Source of the DNA: Agapanthus africanus | Taxonomy: Eukaryota; Streptophyta; Magnoliopsida; Asparagales; Amaryllidaceae | Length of the DNA: 64,000 nt | Assembly (NCBI GenBank): GCA_030015575.1 | Contig: JASDDO010000001.1 | Location: 517,323,772-517,387,771, forward strand | Direction of reading: 5' to 3' | In this document: positions 43,701-52,978 of the stretch, one piece after another | Layout of the letters: each line of letters begins with the position of its first letter | Position numbering within the stretch: the first letter of the stretch is position 1 | The notes under the pieces: generated by a model | Databases searched by the model: none | What the model was told of the DNA's origin: nothing | Seen by the model: the letters and a program-made list of their open reading frames with translations, nothing else | Made by a program: the position numbers and the translations under genes

Positions 43701-44988
43701 TCGGAGGCTAGGATGCAGATAGCCGAGGCTACCATCCTTTCGTTGGAGCCCGCAGCGGCAACCGCTGCTTCTTCCTTAGAGGCCGCTATACCAGCCCGCA
43801 TCCCCGATGATGTGCCCGAGGCCACGGCGGAGGCCGTTGAAGCTGCTATCTCTCCAGCTCAGAATGGGAGGAGCGTCGAAGGTAACCTTCTATATTTTAA
43901 ATTAGTAATCTTTCCATTATCTGAACTCTTTTGTCTTTTCAGAATTGCGCGGATTGGCAGCCTCTATTGCTGATCTGTCTCCCAGGCAATCTTTTCAGCG
44001 CTTGTTGGAGATGGCTGCCCCGCAAGCAATACCTCCTCAGCGCATCATGCTCTCGTCTGGGCAAGGTTAGTGTTGTTTACCTTCTTTTCACGGCATTGTC
44101 ACTGCTTCATAAAATGACACCGGCATCTTTTACAGTTCTGGAGGCCGACGATGAGGTCGAGATTCTTGAAGGGTCTGGGAAGCCTTCAGATCCCTCTTAC
44201 ATGACTGTGGGTAAGTAAAATCTCAACTTCGTTCCATTTGTTCTTTGTTTACCAGTTTCACTGACTGTTTATAAATCTGAACAGCCCTGCCAGTTCTTCC
44301 TGCGTTGGAGTCACGCATCACTATGCCATCCGGCCCTTATGCTCTGCGAGCCTCGGAACGGATGGCCAAGCTAAGCCTCGCCTCTCTGTCATCTTTAATT
44401 GAGGAACTTCGCGCTGGCAGTCTAATCACGGCCGAAGCGTTCGCCGCTGAAATTAACGGCTCTCTTCCCTTTCTTGCCACCTATTATAGCGAAGCAGTGG
44501 TGCAAATTTGGGTTGAGTTTTGTCGGCAGGTGGAGGCTTGCTTGCACGTGCTTGAATGTACCCGACTTTCTTCGGAGGCTGTGGCTGCGAAGGCGGGCCT
44601 ACGGGGTCTAATTGAGCGGTGTGCGGCGAACATGATATCCTGTGAGAAGAGGCTCGGCCGCAAATTCTCAGAGAGGGAGCTGGCTTTGAAAGCACTGATA
44701 GAGCTTCAGGCCAACCTTATGGCCAAGGCCAATAAAGCGTATGAACTTTGGCGAGTGCTTCAAGAGGCTATCAAGGGGGTGGTGGCCATCAACAAAGCTG
44801 CCGTGTTCACTCGTGAGAGAGTTGAGGCTTATAAGGCTACTGAGAAAGAGCTTGAAGGCCGGCTTGCCTCATATCAGGCCCAGCAAGCTCAGGCGGAGGC
44901 CCGTCTTCTGACGATATTGAACCATGAAGGCGAGGCTCAGCGAAAAAGGGATGAACTGGCGAATCTGCTGAATCGCCCGCCGACTTGA
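40798..44988 (+). pseudogene. RT5 antisense five-exon gene: plant mobile domain protein with coiled-coil tail
   Basis: Exons 40798-43405, 43489-43881, 43943-44065, 44136-44210 and 44285-44988 join in frame through four short GT-AG introns (83, 61, 70, 74 bp), all phase 1, for about 1300 codons. The N-terminal half is a plant mobile domain (PMD): FLGDREVSISLEEFREISGLP-like start near 41360, then FISVWFSWFVIP and the conserved tail near 42500-42600. A basic KAPRRRKR/GSKRRRR patch (about 42915-42985) could be a nuclear signal. Exon 2 is Ala/Pro/Glu-rich and exon 5 is a coiled coil. Stops at 41215 (TGA), 41320 (TAG) and 43108 (TAA) break exon 1. PMD genes occur in plants both as host genes and on transposons; the role here is unknown. 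Confidence 0.8.
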
Positions 44989-45093
44989 AGAATTATAGAT
45001 ATATTTCTTTATTCTTTCTTTGTACATACTCCTGAATAAGAGTATATTTTTTGTTCTTTCACGAATTGTATTTTGTATTCATTTTGAATCATG

Positions 45094-45099
45094 AATAAA
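45094..45099 (+). terminator. Polyadenylation signal of the RT5 antisense gene
   Basis: ATGAATAAAAGAC about 105 bp after the stop codon, the same ATGAATAAA string as the two RT4 antisense units. Confidence 0.6.
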
Positions 45100-45199
45100 A
45101 GACATATTTTTCTTCACAATGGTGTGTCCCTTTTTATTGAATGTATTCTGTGGATAGTCTATCTCGATTTCTTTGCAGGACAATGATGGCTTGGGATTC

Positions 45200-45410
45200 A
45201 GGATTAAGATCTGCCTCCTAAGACTTTTTAACTTTATGAGCCGTGAGGGACTTATAAATAATTTTCTCCCTACCAGTTGAGAGGATCCCGTAGGTGTAAT
45301 TTCTCTTTAAGAATCATGAGGATTCCTAAGTGTGTTTTCTCTTGAAAGTCGTAAGGATCTCACAAGAGAATTTGCTCCCTTACTAGTTGTGAGGACCTGC
45401 AAGTGATGGG
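45200..45410. repeat. Hairpin cluster 3 (RT5), partly decayed
   Basis: TTTATGAG-CCGTGAGGGA-CTTATAAA, CTACCAG-TTGAGAGGAT-CCCGTAG, then CTTTAAGAATCATGAGGATTCCTAAG-like and GAAAGTCGTAAGGATCTCAC-like units. The arms are less perfect than in the other clusters. Confidence 0.75.
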
Positions 45411-46730
45411 TGAAGTTGCCCTTATCCGCATTTCACGGAGTCAAGAGTTGCTCTGGATACTTCCCATAGGTTCACTGCCGTGTTCTGCGAGGACCAGCTC
45501 CGCTCTGGACATTTCCCACGGGGTCAGAGTTGACATTTTCCGTGTTCCACATGACCAGGAATTTTGCTCTGGATACTTCCCACGGGTTCACTGCCATGTT
45601 CTGCGAGGACCAGGCTCCACTCTGGATGCTTCACACGGGGTCATTGACGTGCTCTGCGAGGACCAGGATCCGCTCTGGACGTTTCCCACGGGGTCAGGAT
45701 TGACATAAGCCGCGTTCCACGTAGCCAGGAATTTGCTCTGGATGCTTCCCACGGGTTCACTGCCGTGTTCTGCGAGGATCAGGCTCCGCTCTGGATGCTT
45801 CACATGGGTTCACTACCGTGCTCTACGAGGACCAGGATCCGCTCTGGACGTTTCCCATGGGGTCAGGATTGACATAAGCCACATTTCACGTAGCCAGGAA
45901 TTTGCTCTGGATGCTTCACACGGGGTCAGGATTGACATAAGCCGTGTTCCATGTAGCCAGGAATTTGCTCTGGATGCTTCTTACGGGTTCACTGCCGTGT
46001 TCTGCGAGGACCAGGCTCCGCTCTGGATGCTTCACACGGGTTCACTACAGTGCTCTGCGAGGACCAGGATCTGCTCTGGCCGTTTCCCACGGGGTCAGGA
46101 TTGACGTAAGCCGCGTTCCACGTAACCAGGAATTTGCTCTGGATGCTTCCCACGGGTTCACTGTCGTATTCTGCGAGGACCAGGCTCCGCTCTGGATGCT
46201 TCATATGGGTTCACTGCCGTGCACTGCGAGGACCAGGATCCACTCTGGACGTTTCCTACGGGGTTAGGATTGAAATAAGCCGCATTCCACGTAGCCAGGA
46301 ATTTGATCTGGATGCTTCCCACGGGTTCACTGCCGTGTTCTGCGAGGACCAGGCTCCGCTCTGGACATTTCCCACGGGGTCAGGATTGACATAAGCTGCG
46401 TTCCACGTAGCCAGGAATTTGCTCTGGATGCTTCCCACGGGTTCACTGCCGTGTTCTGTGAGGACCATGCTTCGCTCTGGATGTTTCCCACGGGGTCAGG
46501 ATTGACATAAACCGCGTTCCACGTAGCCAGGAATTTGCTCTGGATGCTTCCCACGGGTTCACTGTCGTGTTCTGCGAGGACCAGGCTCCGCTCTGGATGC
46601 TTCACACGGGTTCACTGCCGTGCTCTGCGAGGACCAGGATCCGCTCTGGACGTTTCCCATGGGGTCAGGATTGACATAAGCCACGTTCCACGTAGCCAGG
46701 AATTTTTTACTTCATCCGCATTTCGCGGAG
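45400..46730. repeat. RT5 tandem array, about 60-bp units in about 169-bp higher-order repeats
   Basis: Subunits carry TCTGCGAGGACCAGG followed by CTCCGCTCTGGATG, and alternate with GACATAAGCCGCGTTCCACG. The landmark GAATTTGCTCTGG recurs at 45961, 46130, 46299, 46425, 46531 and 46700, i.e. mostly 169 bp apart with shorter intervals of 106-126 bp. CCAG...CTGG pairs give small hairpins. Not coding. Confidence 0.85.
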
Positions 46731-46929
46731 TCGGGATTTGACTGTCGGTCATCTGTGCACCGCTGAGTCATGGAACTGGGGGTTGCCGCTGTTCCGCTTT
46801 ATTTTATGTTGTGTCTGTTGTAATGAGACGAATGTTGAGATGATCTCCAGGCTATCTGTGAACCGTTGGGATTTGGTTTCTCTTTCTGATGAAAACCTGG
46901 GGAGGAAAGGTGTGATTCCCTCTTTGTTT

Positions 46930-47350
46930 GAGCCCCTGGATTGTATACAGGGATTGATGTGATATCACCTGTAGGGCATAAATTATATATATATTTTTTA
47001 TTTCTTTCCGCGATGCTATATCATTTCAGCTTTTATGTCGCGAAGGTCGCGATTGCCCAATCATTTCGGCTGTTTTTCACGGTGCCCAATCATTTCGACT
47101 GTATTTTTTATTTTTACTCGCTGCTTTTTATTGCGAGTTGCCCAATCATTTCAGCTATTTCATATGCATACATTTTTACTTGCTGATTTTGTTTGCAAGT
47201 TGCCCCATCATTTCGGCTATTTCGTATGCATGTGTGGCTTGCCCGCTTTTTGTTGCGAGCTTGGATTTGGACGCCGATTTCGGCATCAGCATCGCTACAG
47301 CTAGGATATTGCCAGGAGCGAATCATCATTTTCCTCTGTCGATGTCGAAC
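46930..47350. repeat. RT5 modules shared with RT2: GTGGATTGTATAC, ATCATTTCGGC and ATTGCCAGGAGCGAATCATC
   Basis: 46932-46977 is a GCCC...TGTAGGGC module. 46998-47225 has five ATCATTTCRGC units with GCGA-containing arms. 47275-47330 matches the RT2 unit at 11610-11660. The same three module types are present in RT2, in the opposite local order. Confidence 0.8.
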
Positions 47351-47394
47351 AAAGGTGGCTTAGTAAACAGGGTTAAGATCCTGTCGGCTAAGGC

Positions 47395-47915
47395 TTTTGA
47401 TTTCATGAGCTGTAAGGGTCTCATAAAGGTATTTCTCCCTACGAGTCATGAGGATCTCGTAGGTGCGTTTTCTCCTTAGGAATCGTGAGGACTCCTAAGT
47501 GTATGGCTTCTCGTAAGTCGTAAGGATCTTACAAGAGTATTTTCTCCTTCTAAGTCGAGAGGACTTACAAGGGCTGTTCACCGTGTAGACATATCCCTAG
47601 TCACGGATAGGACTTCGTTAGGGAAATGTTTATTCGCGCCCGTGGATTGTATACGAGGGTCAATATTGAACCACTTGTAGGGCAGTATTGGAGGTTGTGG
47701 GGGCTGCTTAAGAACAGGTTCAGATCCCTGTAGTTTAAGACTTTTGAATCTTATGAGCCGTGAGGGTCTCATAAGAGGGTTCTCCTTACGAGTCGTGAGG
47801 ATCTCGCAAGTGTAATTTCTCCCTAGGGACCGTGGGGATCCCTAAGTGTGTTGCTCCCTTGTGAGTCGTAAGGATCTCACGTAGGTGGTTTCTCCTTACA
47901 AAGTCGAGAGGACCT
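47395..47915. repeat. Hairpin clusters 4 and 5 (RT5)
   Basis: CCTACGAG/CTCGTAGG (8 bp) around TCATGAGGAT at 47438-47463; CTTATGAG/CTCATAAG (8 bp) around CCGTGAGGGT at 47750-47775; further stems around 47475-47500, 47512-47535, 47787-47810, 47822-47847 and 47860-47885. A GTGGATTGTATACG module (47638-47683) separates the two clusters. Confidence 0.9.
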
Positions 47916-47929
47916 TGAAAGTGTCTTTC

Positions 47930-48190
47930 AACGAGATTGCGCCCTTTCGGGTTTTCACAAAACTCGCCAGTAGCCCTGCTGTTTTTACTCACGGAGCCCT
48001 TTCGGGTTTTCATCCGTTCCCATTTTGCTTATGGACATACCGTTTTCTTTTTTTCTCTTTTTTTTTATTCTAACGAGGTTGCGCCCTTTCGGATTTTCAC
48101 AAAACTCGCCGGTAGCCCTGCTGTTTTTACTCACGGAGCCCTTTCGGGTTTTCATTCGTGCCCATTTTGCTTATGGACATAACGTTTTTC
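47930..48190. repeat. Duplicated CCCTTTCGGG module (RT5)
   Basis: Two copies, about 47930-48045 and 48072-48185, of a unit with GCGCCCTTTCGGGTTTTCAC and then CACGGA-GCCCTTTCGGGTTTTCA-TCCGTG, the latter a nested hairpin. RT2 has one copy at 12165-12275. Confidence 0.85.
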
Positions 48191-48279
48191 TTTCTTTCTT
48201 TTTATTCTTTTTTTGTATCAGCTTTGGGATGCTGCAATCCACCGTAGTTTATCGACATCTCAGTCAACAGCTAGTTCTA

Positions 48280-48410
48280 GGACATAATGGTCCATTATTA
48301 GTTTAAGGACGTTTCGGTCCATTGTTAGTTTAAGGACGTTTCGGTCCGCTGTTAGTTTAGGAACGTTTCGGTCCGTCGTTAGTTTAAGGACGTTTCGGTC
48401 CGTTGTAAAG
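48280..48410. repeat. AGGACGTTTCGGTCC repeats beside RT5 integrase
   Basis: Five near-copies at about 26-bp spacing, each with GGAC and GTCC arms around a short loop, the same class as in the RT5 LTR (37440-37800). Confidence 0.8.
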
Positions 48411-48501
48411 GAAGCCGATTACTACTTACAGAGTTTAGGCTTAGGAAGATAGCGAGCGGACATAGTCGTCGTCATCTATCATTGACCTAGGCCGTGACTC
48501 G

Positions 48502-49571
48502 TCAAGCGTAGTATTTCTTCAGGAAGCGACCGTTTATCGGCCTGAAATGTCTTTCACCATGCATGTCCATGAGTAGATAGGCTCCACCCTGGTAGACTTT
48601 GTCTATAATATACGGGCCTTCATAATTCGGCTCGAATTTCCCTTGTTTAGCACGATTGGGGATCATAAGTCTTTTGACTACTAGCACGAGTTTGCCTGGG
48701 CGGAATGTCCTCGGCCTAGTCAATCTTTCGTATGAGCACGTCATCTTTGCTTTATAAGCCTCCAGATTTTGTTGCGCTATGAGCCGGGTTTCATCAAGGG
48801 CATCGAGCTCCTCAAGCCGAAGGTGAGCGTTCTCTTCGTCCATTAGCTCGTAACGGACTGCCACTCGTAAAGAGGGTAGCTCTATTTCGAGGGGAAGTAC
48901 TGCTTCTGTACCGAATACCAATGCATACGGTATTGTGTTCATGGCCATTTTGAACGTAGTCCGATTGCCCAGAGAGCTTCATGCAGTCTCTCGTGCCAGT
49001 CCTTCTTATTTCGGGATACCGTCTTTTTCACGATCTTCGTCAAGGTCTTGTTGAAAGCCTCAGCTAGACCGTTAGCTCGGGGATTATAAACTGAGGAGTA
49101 TCTCCAGTCTATGTTGTGTTGTTGTGCGAAGCGACTGATCTTGTGGCTTCTGTAGGCTGGCCCATTATCGGAGATGATCCGTCGCGGAGTACCGAACCGA
49201 TAAATGATGTGCGTTTTGAAGAAATGGAGTATATTCTCCGTCTTCACTTCCCTCAGCGGTACCGCTTCTGCCCATTTGGAGAAGTAATCAGTTGTCGCCA
49301 AAATGAATCGATGTCCTCTGGACGATACTGGTTCGATGGGGCCGATTATGTCAGTTCCCCACATTTCGAACGGCCAGCTAGCCACTGTCGAATGTAACGG
49401 ATTCGGATGCTAGTGGATAAAGTCCCCATGGATCTGGCACGAGTGGCATTGCTTCGCATACTCGAGACAGTCTTGGATCATCGTGGGCCAATAATAACCC
49501 ATCCGTTTGATCTTCAGCTTCATCTTCGGCCCGGCTTGGTGAGAACCGCAGAGTTCGTCATGAGTTTCTTA
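48502..49571 (-). pseudogene. RT5 integrase, one frameshift and two stops
   Basis: Reading leftward: a His-His-Cys-Cys zinc domain (THDELCGSHQ ... CHSCQIH, about 49565-49420) with TAA at 49569 and TAG just before NPLHSTVASWPFE; the catalytic core with WGTDIIGPIEP (first Asp), IISDNGPAYRS (second Asp) and YNPRANGLAEAFNKTL (Glu). A one-base deletion near 48964 (after HEALWAI) moves the frame into ALVFGTEAVLPLEIE and the C-terminal domain FEPNYEGPYIIDKVYQGGAYL, ending HFRPINGRFLKKYYA at 48502. The enzyme inserts element DNA; catalytic residues are all kept but the frame is broken. Confidence 0.88.
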
Positions 49572-50470
49572 GATGACTCTTTTTGCTTCTTCAGGTCCCA
49601 GGCATCTTAACCACAGAGAATCAAATGACCTTTTGTACAGAGTATCGTTGACGAAGGCGAAAGATAGGGCTCGCTTAATGAGCTGATATTTTGAGGACGC
49701 ATCTTCAGGCGTTCGATGGGATTTGAAGTAGTCTATAAAGACTTCTCTCCAATCCTCAACCTTTTCTTGGTCTTTTACTTGTAGAGCCATTTGCTCGGTC
49801 GCTCCCTTTTCCTTGGAAGACTCTGGAGATATTTCTGCCGGTGCAAGAACCCGACGGCTTTGCATAACGATCCTTACATCATCGAGGTTCTCATCGGCCA
49901 GTTCTTTAGAAAGCTTGGCTAATGCATCCGCTTTGCTATTTTCCGCACGCGGTATGCTTTCCAAGGTGTATGAAGGTATTTGGGTCAGCAGTTGCTGTAC
50001 CCTCTCGCCGTACTTCACCAGTTCTGGTTTGCACGTTTGATAGTCGCCGTTTACTTGACTAACGATCAGTTGGGAGTCTCCGTATATGAGGAGGTTCTCA
50101 ATTCCCATGTCGATGGCGATCTCGAGACCTTCTATCAAAACTTTATACTCGGCTTCATTGTTTGTCTTCGGCTCTGTTAAGGAGAAGGCAAAGCGCATTA
50201 TCCCTCCTTGTGGAGTTACGAAGATGAGGCCTACCCCTGATTTGATTATGGGGTTGCTTTGTTTGCGCTTCTTCATGAAGGATACTCCATAGAAGTAAAG
50301 TTCCCACCGGGTATCACTTCCGTCGATCGTGTTAAACGCATGTTCGTCTGGTAGTTCGCAATTCAAAGGAGAATCGGCAGGTATCGGATGCTCAGCGAGG
50401 AAGTCGGTGATGGCCTGGCCCTTCACCGCCTTAAGAGGCTGATAAGTTATCGAGAACTACATCAAGAGCA
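49569..50470 (-). pseudogene. RT5 second RNase H (archaeal type), catalytic Asp lost
   Basis: From Met at 50426: linker, then WELYFYGVSF where the family has an Asp after YF/YV; here residue 46 is Tyr (codon at 50289-50291). The other active-site residues remain: NNEAEYKVLIEGLE (Glu), YGDSQLIVSQVNGDY (Asp), NSKADALAKLS (Asp). An additional RNase H after the usual one is diagnostic of Tat/Ogre elements. The N-terminal join near 50450-50475 carries a one-base deletion and an in-frame TAG. The C-terminus leads to integrase. Confidence 0.85.
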
Positions 50471-50935
50471 AGCCCATTTAGCGAGCCGCCCCATCAATAT
50501 GGCCTTTGACATCAAATACTTGAGAGGATCCACCTTCGATATGAGGCGGACTTCATTCGCCAACGCATAGTGCCTGAGCTTCGTTATCGCGAAGATCAAT
50601 GCCAAGCAGTATTTTTCGACGAGAGAATAATTGCTTTCTGCCCCCAGGAGAACTCGACTCAGATAATAGAGGGCTTTCTCCTTTCCTTGGTCGTTCTCTT
50701 GTGCCCATAATGCGCCTAAAGAACCTTCAAGGGCGGTTATATATAGAATGAGGGGTTTTCCTTTAACGGGAGTGGCCGGTACTGGTGGATTCTGCATGTA
50801 CTGCTTGATTTCATCCAGTGCGCTTTGGTATTTTCGATCCCAGACGAAAAGGGTTCCCTTCTTCATCATGTGGCTGTAAGGACGGCACTTGCCTGAGAGA
50901 TTGGCTATAAATCACCGGATATACACGAGCTTCCC
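50462..50935 (-). pseudogene. RT5 RT connection and first RNase H
   Basis: The reading frame continues from RT with GKLVYIR, a TGA at 50912-50914, then FIANLSGKCRPYSHMMKKG, FVWDRKYQSALDEIKQ, LYITALEGSLGALWAQEND, ALYYLSRVL, NYSLVEKYCLALIFAITKLRHY. This is the usual gypsy thumb/RNase H module, which degrades the RNA strand of the hybrid. The usual catalytic Asp near LYITA is absent here; Tat elements typically have a degenerate first RNase H, so this may be ancestral. Confidence 0.8.
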
Positions 50936-52777
50936 TTAGAGAGATCGCAATTGCTTGAGAGTCCTTGGCGGGGGCATTTCCATAATCGCCTTGATCTTTG
51001 ACGGATCTATCTCGATGCCTCGGTGTCGGACAATGAATCCAAGGAACTTGCCCGAGGAAACTCCGAACGCGCATTTGAGAGGGTTCATCTTCAAGTTGTA
51101 TTGTCGAAGGCGTTGAAACACGATTCTCAGATTCTCTAAATGTTCCTCGTATGATTTGCTTTTCACCACAAGGTTGTCGATATAGCATTCGACGATTTCA
51201 TGTATGAGGTCATCGAAGATCTTCATCATGGCCCTCTGATAGGTGGCACCGGCGTTCTTTAGACCGAAAGGCATTACCTTGTAGCAAAATATACCCAAAG
51301 GGGTCCAGAAAGCGGTATGCTTCTGATCTTCGGGATGCATCCTTATCTGATTGTATCCTGACGATCCATCCATGAAGGAGAAGAATTCGTGGGTGGATGT
51401 GTTGTCTATCATTAGCTCGGTGACCGGTACCAGGAATTCGTCTTTCGGGCAGGCTTTATTGAGATCCTGAAAGTCCACACATATGTGCACCGTCCCATTC
51501 TTCTTCATTACCGGGACAATGTTGGCTATCCAATCAGGATATTGAACCTCTTGGATAAAACCGGAGTCGATTAGTTTCTTGACCTCGGCATTGATGCTCA
51601 TCTCAAGCTCGAGCCGCATTCTTCTCGGTGCTTGTTTGATTGACTTGGCGTCCGGGGATATTGCCAATTTGTGGATAGCAATGTCTGGATCTGGTCCTGG
51701 CATCTCGGAATAGCTCCATGCGAAGCAATCTTTATGCTGCATGAGCACATCCTTTAGTGTAGCCACCCTTTCTTCAGACAGCAACTCACTGACGAATGTC
51801 GGTCGCGGGTCACTTGTCGTCCCCAAATCAATTTTCTTGAGATCATCTGCAGTGGTATGTATTCCATCTTCCAGCTCTTTCGGCGTTGGTGGAAATTCTG
51901 AGATCACCTCGTCATCATTGATTTCGAAGCACCAGGGGAGGTCCTCCATATCCTTGGGCTCTTCTTCTGATAGCGTTATCATATGACAGGTACGAGCTCG
52001 CTTCCAAGACCGATGTTGATCTGGTTCTACTCTCGCTGTATGCGCCGCTTTTGGTTCATGTTTTTGTGGCGGATTTATCCTCCAACTGCTAAATAGAGCG
52101 AATTTGCCGAGCTGATATTGGTCTTCAACCCAGTTCTTGAAGGTGAAGCAATCCTCGAGAGGATGTCCTACTGCTTGGTGATAGGAGCAATAGTCTGGGT
52201 GAGAGACCTCGTTGGCTTGCTCGGGGTGTTTGGACTCCGGGAGGGTGATCATTCGATATCTTATGGCAAGATCAAGTGTCTTCCGTGTTTTATTCTGAGG
52301 AAAAGAGTATGCTTGACTCATCTTCTTTATAAGAGACGAATCTGGATTGCTCAATTCCCGATCGCGTGGCTTCTTGGTCCCGCTTTGTCGCTCTCGAACG
52401 CCTTTCCCACTCTTTGATTTATTTTTGCCTCTGCGTCGGGCGTTTTGTATGACGGGTTGATAAGGAAGAGCATTGCCATTCCCCGCGGCCTGTTGAAGGA
52501 GGCGCTGTGTCCTGGCTTTTTTGTAAATGGCCATCTCGCGGTTATGGTCATCTCGGATCTTTTGACTCGCTTTCCTTACCAGCTTGTCCATTCGTTCTTC
52601 AAATGACGGGCTCGGCATCTTGATGACAGGACCTTGTTTTGGTTCAGGATCGGTCTCTCTTAACAGAATGTATTCTTCTTCATCGAAGTCATGTATGACG
52701 TAGCTGTCATGGACTCGCTCCCGTTTTCTGGATTGAAGATATCCAAGCCCCTTTGTTTCCATTCTCCCGTTGGGCAA
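50936..52777 (-). pseudogene. RT5 reverse transcriptase, with an upstream knuckle domain
   Basis: A 613-residue frame within the longer polyprotein frame. Residues 197-210 form a knuckle Cys-X2-His-X4-His-X4-Cys (YCSYHQAVGHPLEDC); RT runs from about 385 to 613. Motifs: ICVDFQDLNKACPKD (433-446), FSFMDGSSGYNQIRM (466-480), CYKVMPFGLKNAG (498-510), and YIDN at 532-535. The last should be Tyr-Ile-Asp-Asp; the second Asp has become Asn (codon at 51173-51175), which should abolish polymerase activity. The frame ends in TAA at 50936. RT copies element RNA into DNA. Confidence 0.9.
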
Positions 52778-52978
52778 CTTGCGCTGAGTTCCAGGGATAT
52801 CCCAAATCCTGTTGTAGAATCGAGCTTGTCGAGTGTTCTATCTGAAGGGTACTCCTTGACGCTTCAATAACCTTTTCAAGCCTTCTGTGTAATATCTAGG
52901 CAGACGGATGGGCTGGATCCTATCGAGCGTAAAATCGGCGCCGTGCCAGATTTCCTTCTCCACTTTGGTTTCCTTGGA

